DNA of 64,000 bases from Onchidella celtica (GCA_963931925.1 OZ007570.1:72543921-72607920), one strand, 5' to 3'. Shown: positions 11,612 to 22,900, counted from the stretch's first letter. A program made the numbers and translations. Notes: generated from the sequence alone by a model not told the origin.

Positions 11612-12961
11612 TTAAAAAAAACCGATTCCCCCTTCAGTAGCTGGGTGAATGGGGCCAACAAGGTCAATCGAGACCTTCTTAAAAGGCTCCGAAACCATGG
11701 GGATATTTTGAAGTGGAGCCTGGGGTGTACGACCCTTGTGCGTCGTCTTTTGGCACGCACTGCACGTCTTACAGTACAACCGTACATCTCTGTGGATTGA
11801 TGGCCAATAAAAATTCTTGAGGACTCTCTCCTTGGTTCTAGCTATTCCCATATGACCCGCTAATGGGACATCATGGGCCAACCGCAATACTGTTGCAATT
11901 AGCAACGCTGGCACAACGACCTGCTTTAGAACGGAAGCCACTGTGACATACTTACGGAACAGAATGCCCCCCTGGATAAGAAAGGAAGATGAACCGTTCT
12001 TATATTTCCTCGTTTTCTCAGTTCGCGCTTCCCCAAAGCATGGACTCAATGATGGATCCTCCTTTTGTAATCTCGCCAAGCGCTCTGGTGTGATATCAAG
12101 GTTGACCGCTGGCGTTGCCAAAGGTCTAACTTTACCCTTATCAACTACCTGTCGACGTGTCTCGACTGCGGCACAAAAGTCAATACCTTTAGACTGTGAC
12201 CATGCCTGTACATGCTCTTCAGAAGGGGAAACTACCCGAGATACATTATCAATGATGAGCTGGGCGCCTGGAAAAAAGCCAACGACTGCTTCGACTTCCC
12301 CGCAAAGAAAAGGTGTATCAATCACTATCTTTGCCATGGGTAATTTCTCAATGGCCCCTGGAAATTGAATGCATGGGACAGTCTCACCTGTAAGCTGTGA
12401 CTCGTGAATGCAGTCTCTATGCACTCCTATAACGGTAGATCCTGTATCACGCAAAACCGACACCGGTTCGTCCCCAACAAACCCCGAATAAACCCTAAGA
12501 CCACCCCCTGTATGACATGAATTAATAACTTTTACACCCATAACAAATCTGTCCAGTAATCTTTCATTAAGCGAGTCGCCGAACTGGCAAAATTCAGCCA
12601 ATTTCTTTAAGGCAACAACAAAGTCTTGAATTGATTCATTGTGGTATCTGATCCTTTCTCCAAATTTTTTCCGTTGGACAAACTTAGGTGGAGTAGGATT
12701 GAAGTGGTTTGTTAACAGTTTGCAAAGTTCTGAGTAAGTTTTGTCTCTTGGACTTTGAGGGAAACACAGATCTTTAATAATGCGGAAAGTTGAGGGACCC
12801 ACTACAGTGAGTAGGATAGCACGTTGTTTAGAAACATCTGTGACATTGTTAGCCTCAAAGTAGAAACTGAGACGTTCTTGGTATTCAACAAACGGAGTAT
12901 CTGAAGAGTATGGCTCAAGATTGCCAAACAGCATGGTCGAAGCAGGCGATGTCGATGTCAT
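11612..12961 (-). pseudogene. Gag-protease-integrase (N-terminal) frame of Gmr1-type element
   Basis: The frame opens with a gag capsid-like region (residues about 1-145, with 'FVEYQERLSFYFEANNV'). It then jumps directly into a retropepsin with the motif LRDTGSTVIGV (about residues 168-178). No CCHC zinc knuckle remains between them, so an internal deletion is likely when compared with the sister element at 27944-30208. The integrase zinc-binding HHCC domain follows ('LRLAHDVPLAGHMG' ... 'CKTCSACQ', about residues 365-410), then the first part of the core with VSIDLVGP, whose Asp is the first catalytic residue. The frame ends at a run of T near 11612; a one-base shift there would lead into the rest of the integrase. 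Confidence 0.85.
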
Positions 12962-13049
12962 GGCCAGTCTAGAGCTGTGACAGTATATCTAGTGAACGTC
13001 TAGATTCACATGACCTAGACTAGATATAAAGTAGTAGATATCTTAGTTT

Positions 13050-13065
13050 ACCTCGTCGCCAAATG
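13050..13065 (-). promoter_or_regulatory. Primer-binding-like site
   Basis: On the minus strand TACTACA is followed by TTTGGCGACGAGG, about 90 bases before the gag ATG. TGGCGACGAGG-type sequences directly after an LTR are common tRNA primer sites in Gypsy elements. The preceding TACTACA would be the end of a 5' LTR. That end differs from the end of the 7804-8857 LTR candidate. Confidence 0.5.
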
Positions 13066-13307
13066 TAGTATATTGTGCAGGACACAGAACTTCATAATGA
13101 AAGAACTCAAAAACACGTGTGTACTGACTTGGCATCTTTTTAATCACCTTCCAAAACCCCCGTTGCATCAGAAACATTTGCATACTCACCACGGAATGTG
13201 TAAAGGAACATAACTCCACAATTAAGAATACATGTCTAAAATGAGTTAAGTCCCCTGATCTGATACATTACAGAAAGTATGTTGAAAGTAAACGTTGAAA
13301 GTATCAC

Positions 13308-13511
13308 CACCAAAAACTTGAAATTCACATATTTGAATTAAACGTTCCTGTTGGATGGAATAAACAGTAATCCTCTTGATGGGTGTTTTCTCAGCCAATG
13401 TCACGGAATAGATTGGAAGACCCGTCACACTTTGGTCCTGGTAATCCACCGCCGTTTTGTTCTGGTCGTCAAACATTTTCATCTTATATTGATGCATTCG
13501 CTTTAATCACC
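13308..13511 (-). pseudogene. FTP (fucolectin-like) domain exon, C-terminal half
   Basis: This exon encodes the second half of an F5/8-type galactose-binding domain of the fucolectin/tachylectin-4/pentraxin-1 (FTP) kind: 'MKMFDDQNKTAVDYQD', 'LPIYSVTLAEKTPIKRITVY' and the terminal 'LIQICEFQVFGG'. It has a good acceptor (poly-T then CAG, just above 13511) and a phase-1 donor (G|GTGATA at 13308). Its entry phase fits the end of the 17352-17582 exon. The first full codon (13509-13507) is TGA where family members usually have Arg before 'LK', consistent with a CGA to TGA change. That would truncate the protein inside the sugar-binding domain. Confidence 0.75.
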
Positions 13512-13759
13512 CTGAAAAAAAAAGTTGTATTTTGTCGAGCATGTATAGCCAACGGCGGAGATTTTTCTAAAACAGCTCTACTCTAAAACAGATATAACAA
13601 TCTGAAAGCTAACATCATTAAATTACAAACTGCTGTAATTTGAATATGGGTGTATTGAAGCGAGTTTTCATTTGAGTTTGGCTTTAACAAATTAATAGGT
13701 TTAGTTTTGGATTGATTAGGAAAGATTAATTGAGTATTTAAGCGAAAGCGGAGCTTGAC

Positions 13760-13830
13760 TGATTGATTGAATTTGGGTTTCATGGCGCTTCGACTAGTTA
13801 ACGGCCAATTTGCGCGGTGCAGGATCTAAT
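13760..13830. repeat. Dispersed 'TTTGGGTTT...GGCGC' repeat fragment
   Basis: GAATTTGGGTTTCATGGCGC is related to segments at 14692, 17624, 17711 and 48835, all sharing a TTTGAGTTTgrGTTTAACGGC core followed by a GGCAC-type motif. The five fragments indicate a moderately repeated, diverged family, probably a SINE or the tail of a larger element. No ends can be defined. Confidence 0.5.
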
Positions 13831-13899
13831 TTGGGTACTTTATTTCTGTTCGGTATTCAGACTTTTATCAATTTGAATTTCACCAAAGGAACTAAATAG

Positions 13900-15330
13900 T
13901 CCAGAGAAGATCATGAAGCCTCCTAGTTGGGAATTAGATGTTATTTATAAGGCCAAGCTGATTGCATGAATTTCACTGGTAAAGACAGAGGCTTTGGGGT
14001 CGGTTTGTCATCTGAATTTGGAGCCGAGTGTATACAAGGCCTGTGATCATGGTATTTACTGAATACTTTTCCAGTCATTTATTTGTAAGTTTCGGGCATG
14101 TTGCTGTTCTTCGGCCGTGCCGAGAGATCTAAAATAATGTTTGATTTACGTAATTAGCAATGGCGGGTTGGCAGGAAATGAGTCATTTTCCACCTCACAC
14201 GGTTGGATTTCGGCCATTGCGAGCACAGACTGAATCTGAAGGCTAAAAGGAGGGGTGATATCTTGGAGTAAATTAAAATGTTGAATGTATGTTTTTGGAG
14301 ACTAAGCTGGGAGATAATGTTTATCCATTCTGTGTTTAAATCTTCGATGGCGATTTTCTTAAATCGGTGGTTTTTCCAATTTATGAGCCACTGTTTGTCT
14401 CTTCTGTCGGACAGGGACGGTTCATTTCCCCCCACCACTGGAGAAGTTCGCAAAGCACCCCGAGCAAGTCGCAGTCCTTGGTGGCTCACAGGGTGTAGCA
14501 TTTTCAGGCATGATGGTATAGCTGACAACGATACAACCGTAGTCGATTCGCATCAGCTCCGTTCCTGAGATTTTCTTGAGGATATTAATAACTTTTTGAC
14601 AAGATAGTTTAAGTTGTTGTGTATGAGAGATAAAAGTTTGTTTTTTTTTCTCAAACGTAAATTCTGGCTATTTGGCCACGGGTTCACAGGAGTTTGAGTT
14701 TGAGTTTAACGACCCGTCGGCACGATAACGGCGTCTTATAGCCTATCACGTTTTTTATTTCGTTCTCTCCCTCTGGGCTTTCGCTTGCGACTTTCCCTTC
14801 CTCTTCCGTGACAGAATTGTCTTGCTTTTTGAGCTGTCAGATTCCAGAGGTGCTAGGAGAGAATTTAATTTTCTTAATCAGATTAGAAATGTTCTTAAGT
14901 GTTGTGCGACTATTGATCATGGATATGAAATGTTTCCACGATTTTCTCTTGCTTTCCCTGGTCATGCTGTGAGCTTTCGTTCTCTCTTGTCTGAATTACG
15001 TCATGCCCTGAGTGTTAGGGTTGCGTATTAATTTGCGGAATGCTGTTTCGAGGGTCTCAATGGCGCACTTGCATTCTTCCGTGAGCCATGGTTTGTCCTT
15101 ACATGGAGATGCAGAGGTCTTGGGAATACAAGTCTAAGCAACTTTCAGGGGAAGCTCCTGGAACTGCTCAACTGTACTTACAGTGGTGGGAGTACAATTC
15201 TGCTGGAAGTCTGAACAGTGAGCCCGGGCAAAGTTCCACCAGGTCGGCTGGAATGTAGCCGTAGTTGGTCAATGGGGGAGAGGAGAGCTTTGGGTCTTGG
15301 AGGAACTGTGGATGAAGACTAGGATGCATC
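13900..15330 (-). pseudogene. Degraded LINE copy (RT and RNase H remnants)
   Basis: This is a rearranged, frameshifted copy of the family described at 18360-20640. On the minus strand, 15260-14830 aligns with the endonuclease-RT linker (shared GAAGCTCCTGGAACTGCTC on the plus strand). 14570-14154 encodes the RT C-terminal motif 'SCLKMLHPVSHQGLRLA.G.LRTSPV' and '.NEPSLSDRRDK'. About 14000-13930 aligns with the RNase H remnant (plus-strand GATTGCATGAATTTC). The RT core between them is missing, and a TTTGAGTTT-type repeat at about 14692 interrupts it. Confidence 0.7.
14692..14770. repeat. Dispersed TTTGAGTTTGAGTTTAACG repeat fragment
   Basis: It contains TTTGAGTTTGAGTTTAACG followed by CCCGTCGGCACGATAACGGC. 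It is the best preserved of five related fragments in the window and lies inside the degraded LINE, so it inserted later or belongs to a rearrangement. Confidence 0.55.
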
Positions 15331-15602
15331 CATGGTTTTATCTGAGGATATAAATCTCAACAACTTCCCGGAAGTTACCGGAATCGCACGACTGTGACCA
15401 AAATGGTAGGACTATGTTATTGCGTGTTCCTCTGTCCAGTCAGCTAGGACTAGGCTCCACTATGTCGGCTGGACTGATGGTTGTGGTTGGTTTGGGGTGA
15501 GACAGATCGGAGGATGGAGGTGGGCTACTTTGGGGAGGCGAGGTGGGCTTGATAAGGATGAGAAGTTTGGGTGTTAGGGGAATGAGGATGGGGCAGGGGG
15601 AT

Positions 15603-16083
15603 GCATGGATGCATGTCTGTCATCTAGGTTTGCCAGGAGTACAGGGGGGGGTGCATTCCTGTCATCTAGGTTTGCCAGGAGTACAGGGGGGGGGGGGGAT
15701 GCATTCCTGTCATCTAGGTTTGCCAGGAGTACAGGGGGGGATGCATGTCTGTCATCTAGGTTTGCCAGGAGTACAGGGGGGGGGATGCATTCCTATCATC
15801 TAGGTTTGCCAGGAGTACAGGGGGGGATGCATGTCTGTCATCTAGGTTTGCCAGGAGTACAGGGGGGGGGGGGATGCATGTCTGTCATCTAGGTTTGCCA
15901 GGAGTACAGGGGGGGGATGCATTCCTGTCATCTAGGTTTGCCAGGGGTACAGGGGGGGGATGCATTCCTGTCATCTAGGTTTGCCAGGAGTACAGGGGGG
16001 GGGGATGCGTTCCTGTCATCTAGGTTTGCCAGGAGTACAGGGGGGGGGGTGCATTCCTGTCATCTAGGTTTGCCAGGAGTACA
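15603..16083. repeat. Poly-G minisatellite
   Basis: There are eleven tandem copies of a unit of about 40-48 bp with core GTCATCTAGGTTTGCCAGG, then AGTACA and a run of 5-12 G, then TGCAT. Unit length varies almost only in the G run. The open frames crossing it are artefacts of the repeat. Confidence 0.95.
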
Positions 16084-16224
16084 AGGTTGTTTGAAGTTCC
16101 TGTCGCCGTGGAGCTGTTCGTGGCGTTTATTAAGTTGACTCTGTTGGTCCGGCATTTACTTTACCACAGCTTTGACATAGGATTGGCTGTCGTGGCGGTT
16201 TTGCAGACTGGGACGCTTCATCCA

Positions 16225-16480
16225 CCAAAATTTAATTCTCCTCCATCACAGGTCACAACTTACGGGTCAACGAAGTGTCCAAGCCATGGGGACGTGCGAA
16301 GTTCGTTCTCCCCTGTGCTAGGCCGAGAACTACACACCGCGTGAAAGAAAGAGACGAACGAGCAGCTTGACAGAAGACAAAGCGAGAGAGGACAACAGGT
16401 GTCACCCACAGGCCGCCGAGATGTGGCGGTCTATGAGGTACAGCCCATCTTTGTTGGGGTTTTACCACTCTGCATGATTG
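16225..16480. repeat. Dispersed repeat, copy 1 (pair of 22345-22605)
   Basis: Shared landmarks in the same order: CACAGGTC, ACGGGTCAAC/ACGGTCAAC, GCTAGGC, CGCGTGAAAG/GCGTGAAAGG, CACCCACAG, GATGTGGCGGTCT and TTTACCACTCTGC. The two copies are clearly diverged. They lie in different introns of the FTP-domain gene, and no coding capacity is seen. Confidence 0.7.
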
Positions 16481-17351
16481 TGTGAACATTTCGACTTCCC
16501 TAGACACACTGGGGGTGGGGGTGGGTGCGACGTTTTACAAGGAACTTATTGAAATCAGTGCATTAATTGTTGGAAGAAAATCTGCTTATTCAATTTCGTC
16601 TTTACAAAGTTGAAAAGAATTTTGAAATTTAACAAAAATTAATTATCTGCAGGTCAGTTTGGGGGAACCCGTCAGAGAATATATTAATATGGAAACAAAA
16701 ATGGAAACTCTCGTCATAAGCAGGGTAAGCATCATCTTGAAAATATAAACTGCAAAATGAATTGAATTTCCAATGCATTCCAGCCTCCTCTCGCTGTTTT
16801 TTTTTTTCCATACCCAAAATAAACATGCCAAAAGCAAATACGCTATCTACACCAAAAAACACGAACACATACAGAATTGAAAGAAAGAAACCAAAAGGGA
16901 TATTGGTTTAGTCAATCTGTGACTTACTGGATCATGTTTTAGTCAGGGAAAATATTCCTTTTCATGGATTTCTTTAATGTGGCTACAAATTCTACCCTTT
17001 TTACTTAATTTCAATCATTTTAGGGTAAAAATATTTGAACCGTCCAACCCTCTTACTTTATCTTTGCTGGAAGTTATGACAGTATTGAATTTGCTTGGTC
17101 CGACGATCTGTTGTCCTTCTACTTGCCTGGACTGTCAAGCAAATATTTCTGATGTTTTGGTGTCCATTAAAAAGAAAAAGAAAGAAAAAAAAAAAAGCAC
17201 CAGCCACTGTCAATTGTGTAAATCAGCTGTTCGGTCCTGGACATTAACTTACATAATTATGCCACTCTATCCATAAATCCATATTATTTATCATTGAGTT
17301 TTAAGCAAGATAAGCAACCCACTACAAATGGAAAAAAAAGACGTAACTTGC

Positions 17352-17582
17352 CTTGTTTTCTGACGAACATACGTATTCGATCTACCAAATATGAGTGATT
17401 TCTAAATATGAGTGTCCAGTGTCCAATACTTAGATTAGCGTGAGAATGAGCACAAGGGAGAGCCTTGGACCATTCGTGACCAACTAAGCCATCTACTGCA
17501 GATTCTGCAAAGCCATCTTTGGTAGTGTCAGCAGTAAACAGCGAGGACATCTCAGTGGGTTGTTTGAGAGCGACATTCCGGC
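17352..17582 (-). pseudogene. FTP (fucolectin-like) domain exon, N-terminal half
   Basis: The exon encodes GRNVALKQPTEMSS, then 'ESAVDGLVGHEWSKALPCAHS', then 'YLVDRIRMFVRKQ'. These are the hallmark motifs of the FTP family of F5/8-type lectin domains (N-terminal NVAL.QP.., AVDG, CAHS, Y.V.RI..F.R). The acceptor is CAATTCAAG just above 17582, entering in phase 1. The exit is AACAAG|GCAAGT, a good match to the GC-AG class of 5' splice site, also phase 1. The exon itself has no internal stop. Upstream and downstream exons are at 23269-23454 and 13308-13511. Confidence 0.8.
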
Positions 17583-17623
17583 CTTGAATTGAGAAGAAAA
17601 TGGAGATGGGTGAGATGGTCGTT

Positions 17624-17790
17624 TTTGAGTTTAAGTTTGGGTTTAACAGCAGCGTTGGCACAGTTACGGCCACATTGCGTCCCTCGCAGATTTTTGGATA
17701 TTCGATCGAATTTGTGTTTGAGTTTTGGGTTTTACGGCGCGTAGGCACGTGGACGACTTTGCACCCTCCACGGTCTATTTGGGTGACGTT
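17624..17790. repeat. Two fragments of the TTTGAGTTT...GGCAC repeat
   Basis: Segments at about 17624-17670 (TTTGGGTTTAACAGC) and 17711-17755 (GTTTGAGTTTTGGGTTTTACGG) both match the family seen at 14692 and 48835. They lie just upstream of the FTP exon. Confidence 0.5.
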
Positions 17791-18359
17791 CTTTAATTAT
17801 GTTTCGTATTCAGAGCTTTTAAGTTTAACATAAAATTAAATACTTTGGTATAATTTTATCATATTGTTAAAGTTCTCAAATGTTGTTTTGTATGGACCTG
17901 AAAGAGGTTTGTAAATGAATATAGACGTTTTTAAATCAAGTTGTAGATCTTAGCCTCTCTCAGAAAGGACATGATGCGTTGTGGATCCAGGTTAGAAAAT
18001 AATTATTCCATGGATACGCAAGCACAGTACCTTCTTCGGATACTCATGAAGCCTACACACAATCAAAATAATTTATGTTGTAGTGATAGTTGGCAATTGC
18101 ATGCCATACATTTGGTTGAGTCCCCCCCCCCCTCCCCACTGCGTAAAAAAAACAATGTGTGAGGTGGGTATGACCCAGGCGGAGTCTACTAAGGACAATC
18201 TCATCACTTCGATTTTGTTGAAAGGAATGAGTTCACGGTCCAAGTTGATCTTGGATAAAGTGTAGTCTATTTCGTGTTTGTTCATCTCATCTTTAGCTTT
18301 CCTGGTATCTAGATTTAATGAAGTTATTAATAGCGAGTTCAAAGTCAGTGTACGGAATT

Positions 18360-20640
18360 TTTAGGTATAATGGCGGATGTTTCAATGTCTCTTTGGCCAG
18401 TGTGTCTGCTGTTTCGTTTCCCTTGATGCCAGTGTAGCCAGGGATCCAACAGAGAAACATTTCATATTCAATGTTGTATATTGTATGAATACGTTGCTAG
18501 AAATTGTCGATTTCTTTTGATTCATATTTGGGCTTTTTAAAAGCCGGAAGGTAGGACAGCGAAATCAGAAAAGATACTGAAGTGTCCTATTTGAGAATAG
18601 GATATAAGAATTAAGGCCAAATTGATTGCATGAATTTCAGCAGTAAAGACAGAAGCTTTTAAGTTGAGACTGATGCCTTCGATTTTGCCATCTGCACTGA
18701 GAATGAGGCGGCTCCTACCGAATTACGGTCTGTGTAAAAAGGTCTGTATTCGGGATTTTTGTTCACACCTCTCTAAACATTTGTTTGTACGTTTCTGGCA
18801 TGCTGTTGTTCTTCGGACATGCCTCGAGATATAAAATGATGTTTGGTTTATGAGTTAGCCATGATGGGATGGCAAGAAAAGGGTCATTCTCCACCTGACA
18901 CGGTCAGATTTCGGCCTTTGCCAGCAAAAACCCAATTCGAAGGCAAACAGGAGGAGTGAGACCCTGAGAAGATTCAAACTTTTGAATATTGTGTTCGGTT
19001 AGGAACCACATTGTAAGCGCCATGGTCTGGCTGAGAAGGCAAGTTTAATCCGTACTGAAGAGAGAGTTTGTCTCTTCTGTCGGACAGGAGCACTTCATTT
19101 GCGTCCACACACAGGCTTTCAACTGAAGAGGTGCGGAAAGTAGCTAGAGTAAGATGTAGCCATTGGTGATGTACAGGGTCCAACATATTCAGGCATGACG
19201 GTTTAGCTGATCCATAGGCAATGGAACCATAGTCTAGTCTGTATCTGATCAGGGAGCTATAGAGATGAAGCATGGAGAATCAATACGCATCCCACTCAGT
19301 TCCTGATATAGTTTGCCGGATGTTAGGAACTTTTTGACAGGAGAGTTTAAGATATGTCACATGAGGGACAAAAGTTATTTTTTTTTGTGGAATACAAGCC
19401 CTAGCAAGTTGGTGGTGCCCTTCACAGTAAAAGGGTTTCAGTAATTTAATTAATTTTATTATTGAATAGGGTGGGAGATAGAATAGAGCCCTGGGGGGAT
19501 ACCCGGCTCTTGATCAGAGATCGTGAAGTTTCACCTTCACCTGGAAGGAACGGCCACTAAGGAAATTCCGGGCAAAGACCCGAAGGTTGCCCCTTAGTCC
19601 AAGTCCATGACGATCTCTCAGTATACCGTTCCTTCAGGTCGTGCCGAAGGCCAGGTCCAGGTAAAAAAAAACAAAAAAAAAAACAAAACAACCTCAACTG
19701 CATCCCTGTTTAGAAGCGAGGGCTTCTCGGATGAAGGTCTCCAGACAGACGAGATGGTGTGTCCAGGGTCGCTTCGTATGGAAACCACATTCAAACGTGT
19801 AGAGGGACAGGCTGCTTTACGATGTCAAAAAGAAACGTTTGGTCACCATTCGCCCCATCAGCTTGCAGAATAAGCCAGTGAGCGCTATGGGGCGATAATT
19901 TTTGGTGTCCGAATGGTCTTTACTTGATAATGGAATGCGGACAATGTAAGATTTCCTCATGTTTGGAGGATTAAATACAGGTGGGTGTTTTAAATGTTCG
20001 TTATGTATCTGGTTGGGACTAGGTGCGTTGAGACTGGCCTCGTTCAGAGTGGACGTAGGTTGTAAATGTATCGTTGTAGGGGAGGGAATCTATGGTTGAA
20101 AACTAAAGGGCGTTTTTTCAGCTTTGGTTTTGAAAGTTTGGAATGGGAGCGAGTAATGATCGCAGGAAGAGCCGCAAACGCTGAAGATAATTCATAGCAG
20201 AGCCTTTTACTTTTTTCATACTTTTTCTAATTATTTTTTCTTCAGAGGGGTGCGGCTGTTGATCTTTGATATGAAGTGTCTCCACGAGTCTCTCTAGCTT
20301 TCCTTGATCGTCCTACAGACTTTCGCTCTCTCTTGTATGAATTTCGTCATGCTCTGTGTGTTAGGGTTGCTTTTTAAGTCGCAGAAGGCTGTTTCGCGAC
20401 CCCGCAAGGCCCTCTTGCAGTTGCAGTCTTCCGTGAATCATAGTTTGTCTTTACGTGGAGTTGCAGAGGTCTTGTGGACACGAGTCTGAGTAACTTTCAA
20501 GAGAAGCTCCTGGAACTGCTCGACTGTGCTAACAATGGTGGGAGTGCTTAACTGAGAGCGCTTTCATTGGAACTTTGTCTAGTCAGCCCGAGCAATGTTC
20601 CACAAGGTTGGCTGGACTGTTGGCCGTGGTTTGTTAATGC
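18360..20640 (-). pseudogene. Degraded LINE with RT and RNase H domains
   Basis: In minus-strand order: a linker region with 'FTEDCNCKRALRGRETAF' (about 20450-20330); the RT palm motif 'NYRPIALTGLFCKLM' (about 19905-19850); the RT motif 'SPQGSILSPTLF' (about 19500-19450); the RT C-terminus 'YSSLIRYRLDYGSIAYGSA' and 'LDPVHHQWLHL' (19273-18974); RNase H remnants 'SVFTAEIHAINLA' (about 18660-18610); and 'CWIPGYTGIKGNETADTLAKE' (about 18460-18370). RT followed by RNase H is the layout of the I/Nimb-type branch of the jockey superfamily. Many stops and frameshifts; no complete ORF. It occupies an intron of the FTP-domain gene. Confidence 0.8.
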
Positions 20641-20929
20641 TGAGACAAATTTGAAAGTTGTCTCTTCCTTGAAAAAAAGTTCAGGGCAAACCAGTAGTAA
20701 TCTAAAGAGAGAGTTTTGTGGACCAATGTGAGATTTATGTTTGTGAGCATGCCTGCAGATTGGTGTAGATAAGTTGGAGTTCACTCATTAAAAAGGAAAA
20801 TGTCTGTCTCTAAAAGGAGCTTCCCCCAAGCTTACCGCGGGGATTGTTGAAGAGCTACCCCAGATGGGACTGTGTGCTCTGAAGTATCCTATAAAAATAT
20901 ATGGGGGAGGACGTTTGTAGCGTCTATGG

Positions 20930-22230
20930 GCTAACCCCCCCCCCCGCGCGCGCTGTTATTCGCGGTCATAGGCCGTGCTTGGCTCGTCTTGTCTACACAC
21001 CGCCCCCCTCCCCACCCCTTTTATTGATCACCCGCAGCTGGCGATTCTTCTTGTCGGGAGTTCTTTCCCCTTTTCTTTTTTGTTGTTGATGCCTGGCGGT
21101 GTGTTGACCTAGGCCTGACCTGTAGTGATAGTTATAGTACATTCCACTATGTTTCCGAAAGAGTTGTTTACGCCAGGTTGGCCTTGAGTTGGTGTCACCC
21201 TATGACGTGTTGCTGTGTGATTGGATATTTTGTGGGTATACCGAACGTACTAGATCGGCCTCGGGCTCTGGAGTTTTCTGTGAGAATGTGTGTAAATAAG
21301 AGCCATGCAAGTGTGAAAGGCGGTGAACGTTCAGCATTTGTGTGTTCCTCGTGTGGGCTAGGCTATTCATTTGTATACGTATTACTCTTGTGCCTTCCTA
21401 TGATATTATGCATCTATTCATCGTACAGTTATTAAACTTTAGTATTCAATGTTCGACAGATCCCGTGTTACTTTTTTTTTTTTGTTCATTATTAACTACA
21501 GTTATAACAGGGTTTTGTTTTTTTTAAGGGAATCATTTTGTATCACCTAACTGTTCCTATTCATAACGTGCAGTGAATTACTTCGACTGTTGCAACGTTG
21601 TTCAATAAGGTATGTTAGGTCAGTTTTAGAGATGAGAAGAAATTGTGGAAGATATAAATATGGAGCACAGAGTTAGAGGTTTGCCAGCTATGAGCCTTAT
21701 AGCCACAGCCTGAAGGTTAGTATTTAAGTGAATCAGTGCTAGGGCTATATTGTTTCGGATTGTGAGTGACGGATTGTGTGACAGTTTTGTTTTTTGAAGA
21801 TAGACTGAAGCAGGCTGATGGCTGACCACCAGTAGTTGCAGTTGTGGTAAATTCCCCGGGAGGCCTCCGCAGTCCACTGAATAAATATATCATTTGTATC
21901 TATCATATTCTATTGTCACCCCTACCTTGAAGCCTACGAATTTTATTTTTTGGCGGTGAGTTTCGTGGTTTTGCTTTTTCGGGTGAGAGAAGGGTGGTAA
22001 CTTTTTTTTTGGGGGGGGGGGGTGTGAGATGGGAGGTAATGATTTTGGGAGACGGGAGGTTTGCTTTGGGGAAAGGAGATATTTGGATGTTGGGGGAATT
22101 GGGGGTGAAGAGGGGAATGCATCCATGGGTGCATCCGTGTTTAACAGTTTAGCCGAGATTAAAAATTTGTTCGTGGTTTCTGAAGCTGAGGAACCACCCC
22201 TTGAATAACATCACGTTGTCTCTGCTGGTC
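20930..22230. other. No gene seen; poly-C and poly-G rich patches
   Basis: Homopolymer patches are present (poly-C at about 20935, poly-T at 21471, poly-G at 22011). The short open frames here have biased composition and no domain similarity that I recognise. Confidence 0.4.
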
Positions 22231-22344
22231 TCAAATCAGAAATGGTTCGAGGCCTATCCGTTTGAGTGGTATGGGCCACAACACCCTCCTTCTTAGCGGG
22301 AGGCCCGGTCAAAGTGGTGTGTCGGTAGAGGGGGAGTCCTCAGA

Positions 22345-22605
22345 CTGGTCTAAATCAACCACCAGAATCCCATTCTCCTTAATCACAGGTCGCACCTCAC
22401 GGTCAACAAGGCGGAGACGTACAAGGTGGTTCTCCTCTTTGCTAGGCATTGAACCACATACGGCGTGAAAGGAAAAGACGAAAGAATGCGGGTCAGAAGT
22501 CAAAGTACGAGAGAGAACAGCTATCACCCACAGACAGCCTTGATGTGGCGGTCTGTGAGGGACAGCTCACTATTTGGTGGGCATTTACCACTCTGCAGGT
22601 GTACG
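22345..22605. repeat. Dispersed repeat, copy 2
   Basis: Second copy of the segment at 16225-16480 (GATGTGGCGGTCTGTGAGG, TTTACCACTCTGC). It is in the same orientation and diverged. The element type is unknown. Confidence 0.7.
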
Positions 22606-22857
22606 AAGCGCCTGCTGATGCCGTTTGGAGTCGGTGGGGCCTTTGACGCCACAAGCGCGTTTTTTTGAAGAGGTGCGTATCTAGTTGCATTGTTATTGAT
22701 TGGTTGCCAAGCTATATTAATGACATTTTATTATTAAATTACAATAGCAATTAATTAAACAATAGCAATTAACATTTTACAAATAAAATTTAACTCGAAA
22801 AGGCATGTATGCTATAATTTACAATATAATAGTTTAAATCGTACATTTTTTTTAAAA

Positions 22858-22900
22858 ACTAGCTGAGATTCCCGGCGTTATCAATGATAAACATCTTTCT
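22858..22900. repeat. Repeat terminus AACTAGCTGAG..CCCGGCGTT
   Basis: The motif ACTAGCTGAGATTCCCGGCG recurs as TTACTAGCTGAGGTCCCCGG at about 45038, and in inverted form near 35286-35320 (CCCGGGCAACGCCGG). It marks the end of a dispersed repeat family. The body of the element is not recognisable. Confidence 0.45.

Larger units (their letters stand above)
9296..13065 (-). mobile_element. Gmr1-type Ty3/Gypsy retrotransposon, internal region
   Basis: Reading right to left the domains are gag (12961 to about 12530), aspartic protease, integrase zinc finger and core, reverse transcriptase, and RNase H (ending about 9296). Integrase upstream of RT is the order of Ty1/Copia, but the domains resemble Ty3/Gypsy. 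That combination defines the Gmr1 group, first described from fish and other deuterostomes. Three frameshifts interrupt pol. The element sits in an intron of the FTP-domain gene, on the same strand. A primer-binding-like site is at 13050-13063. Confidence 0.8.

Noticed and set aside
15543..16138. Three overlapping frames with repeated 'CHLGLPGVQGG' or 'SSRFARSTGG'
   Set aside because: Translation of the poly-G minisatellite; frame changes with G-run length and there is no start or splice support.
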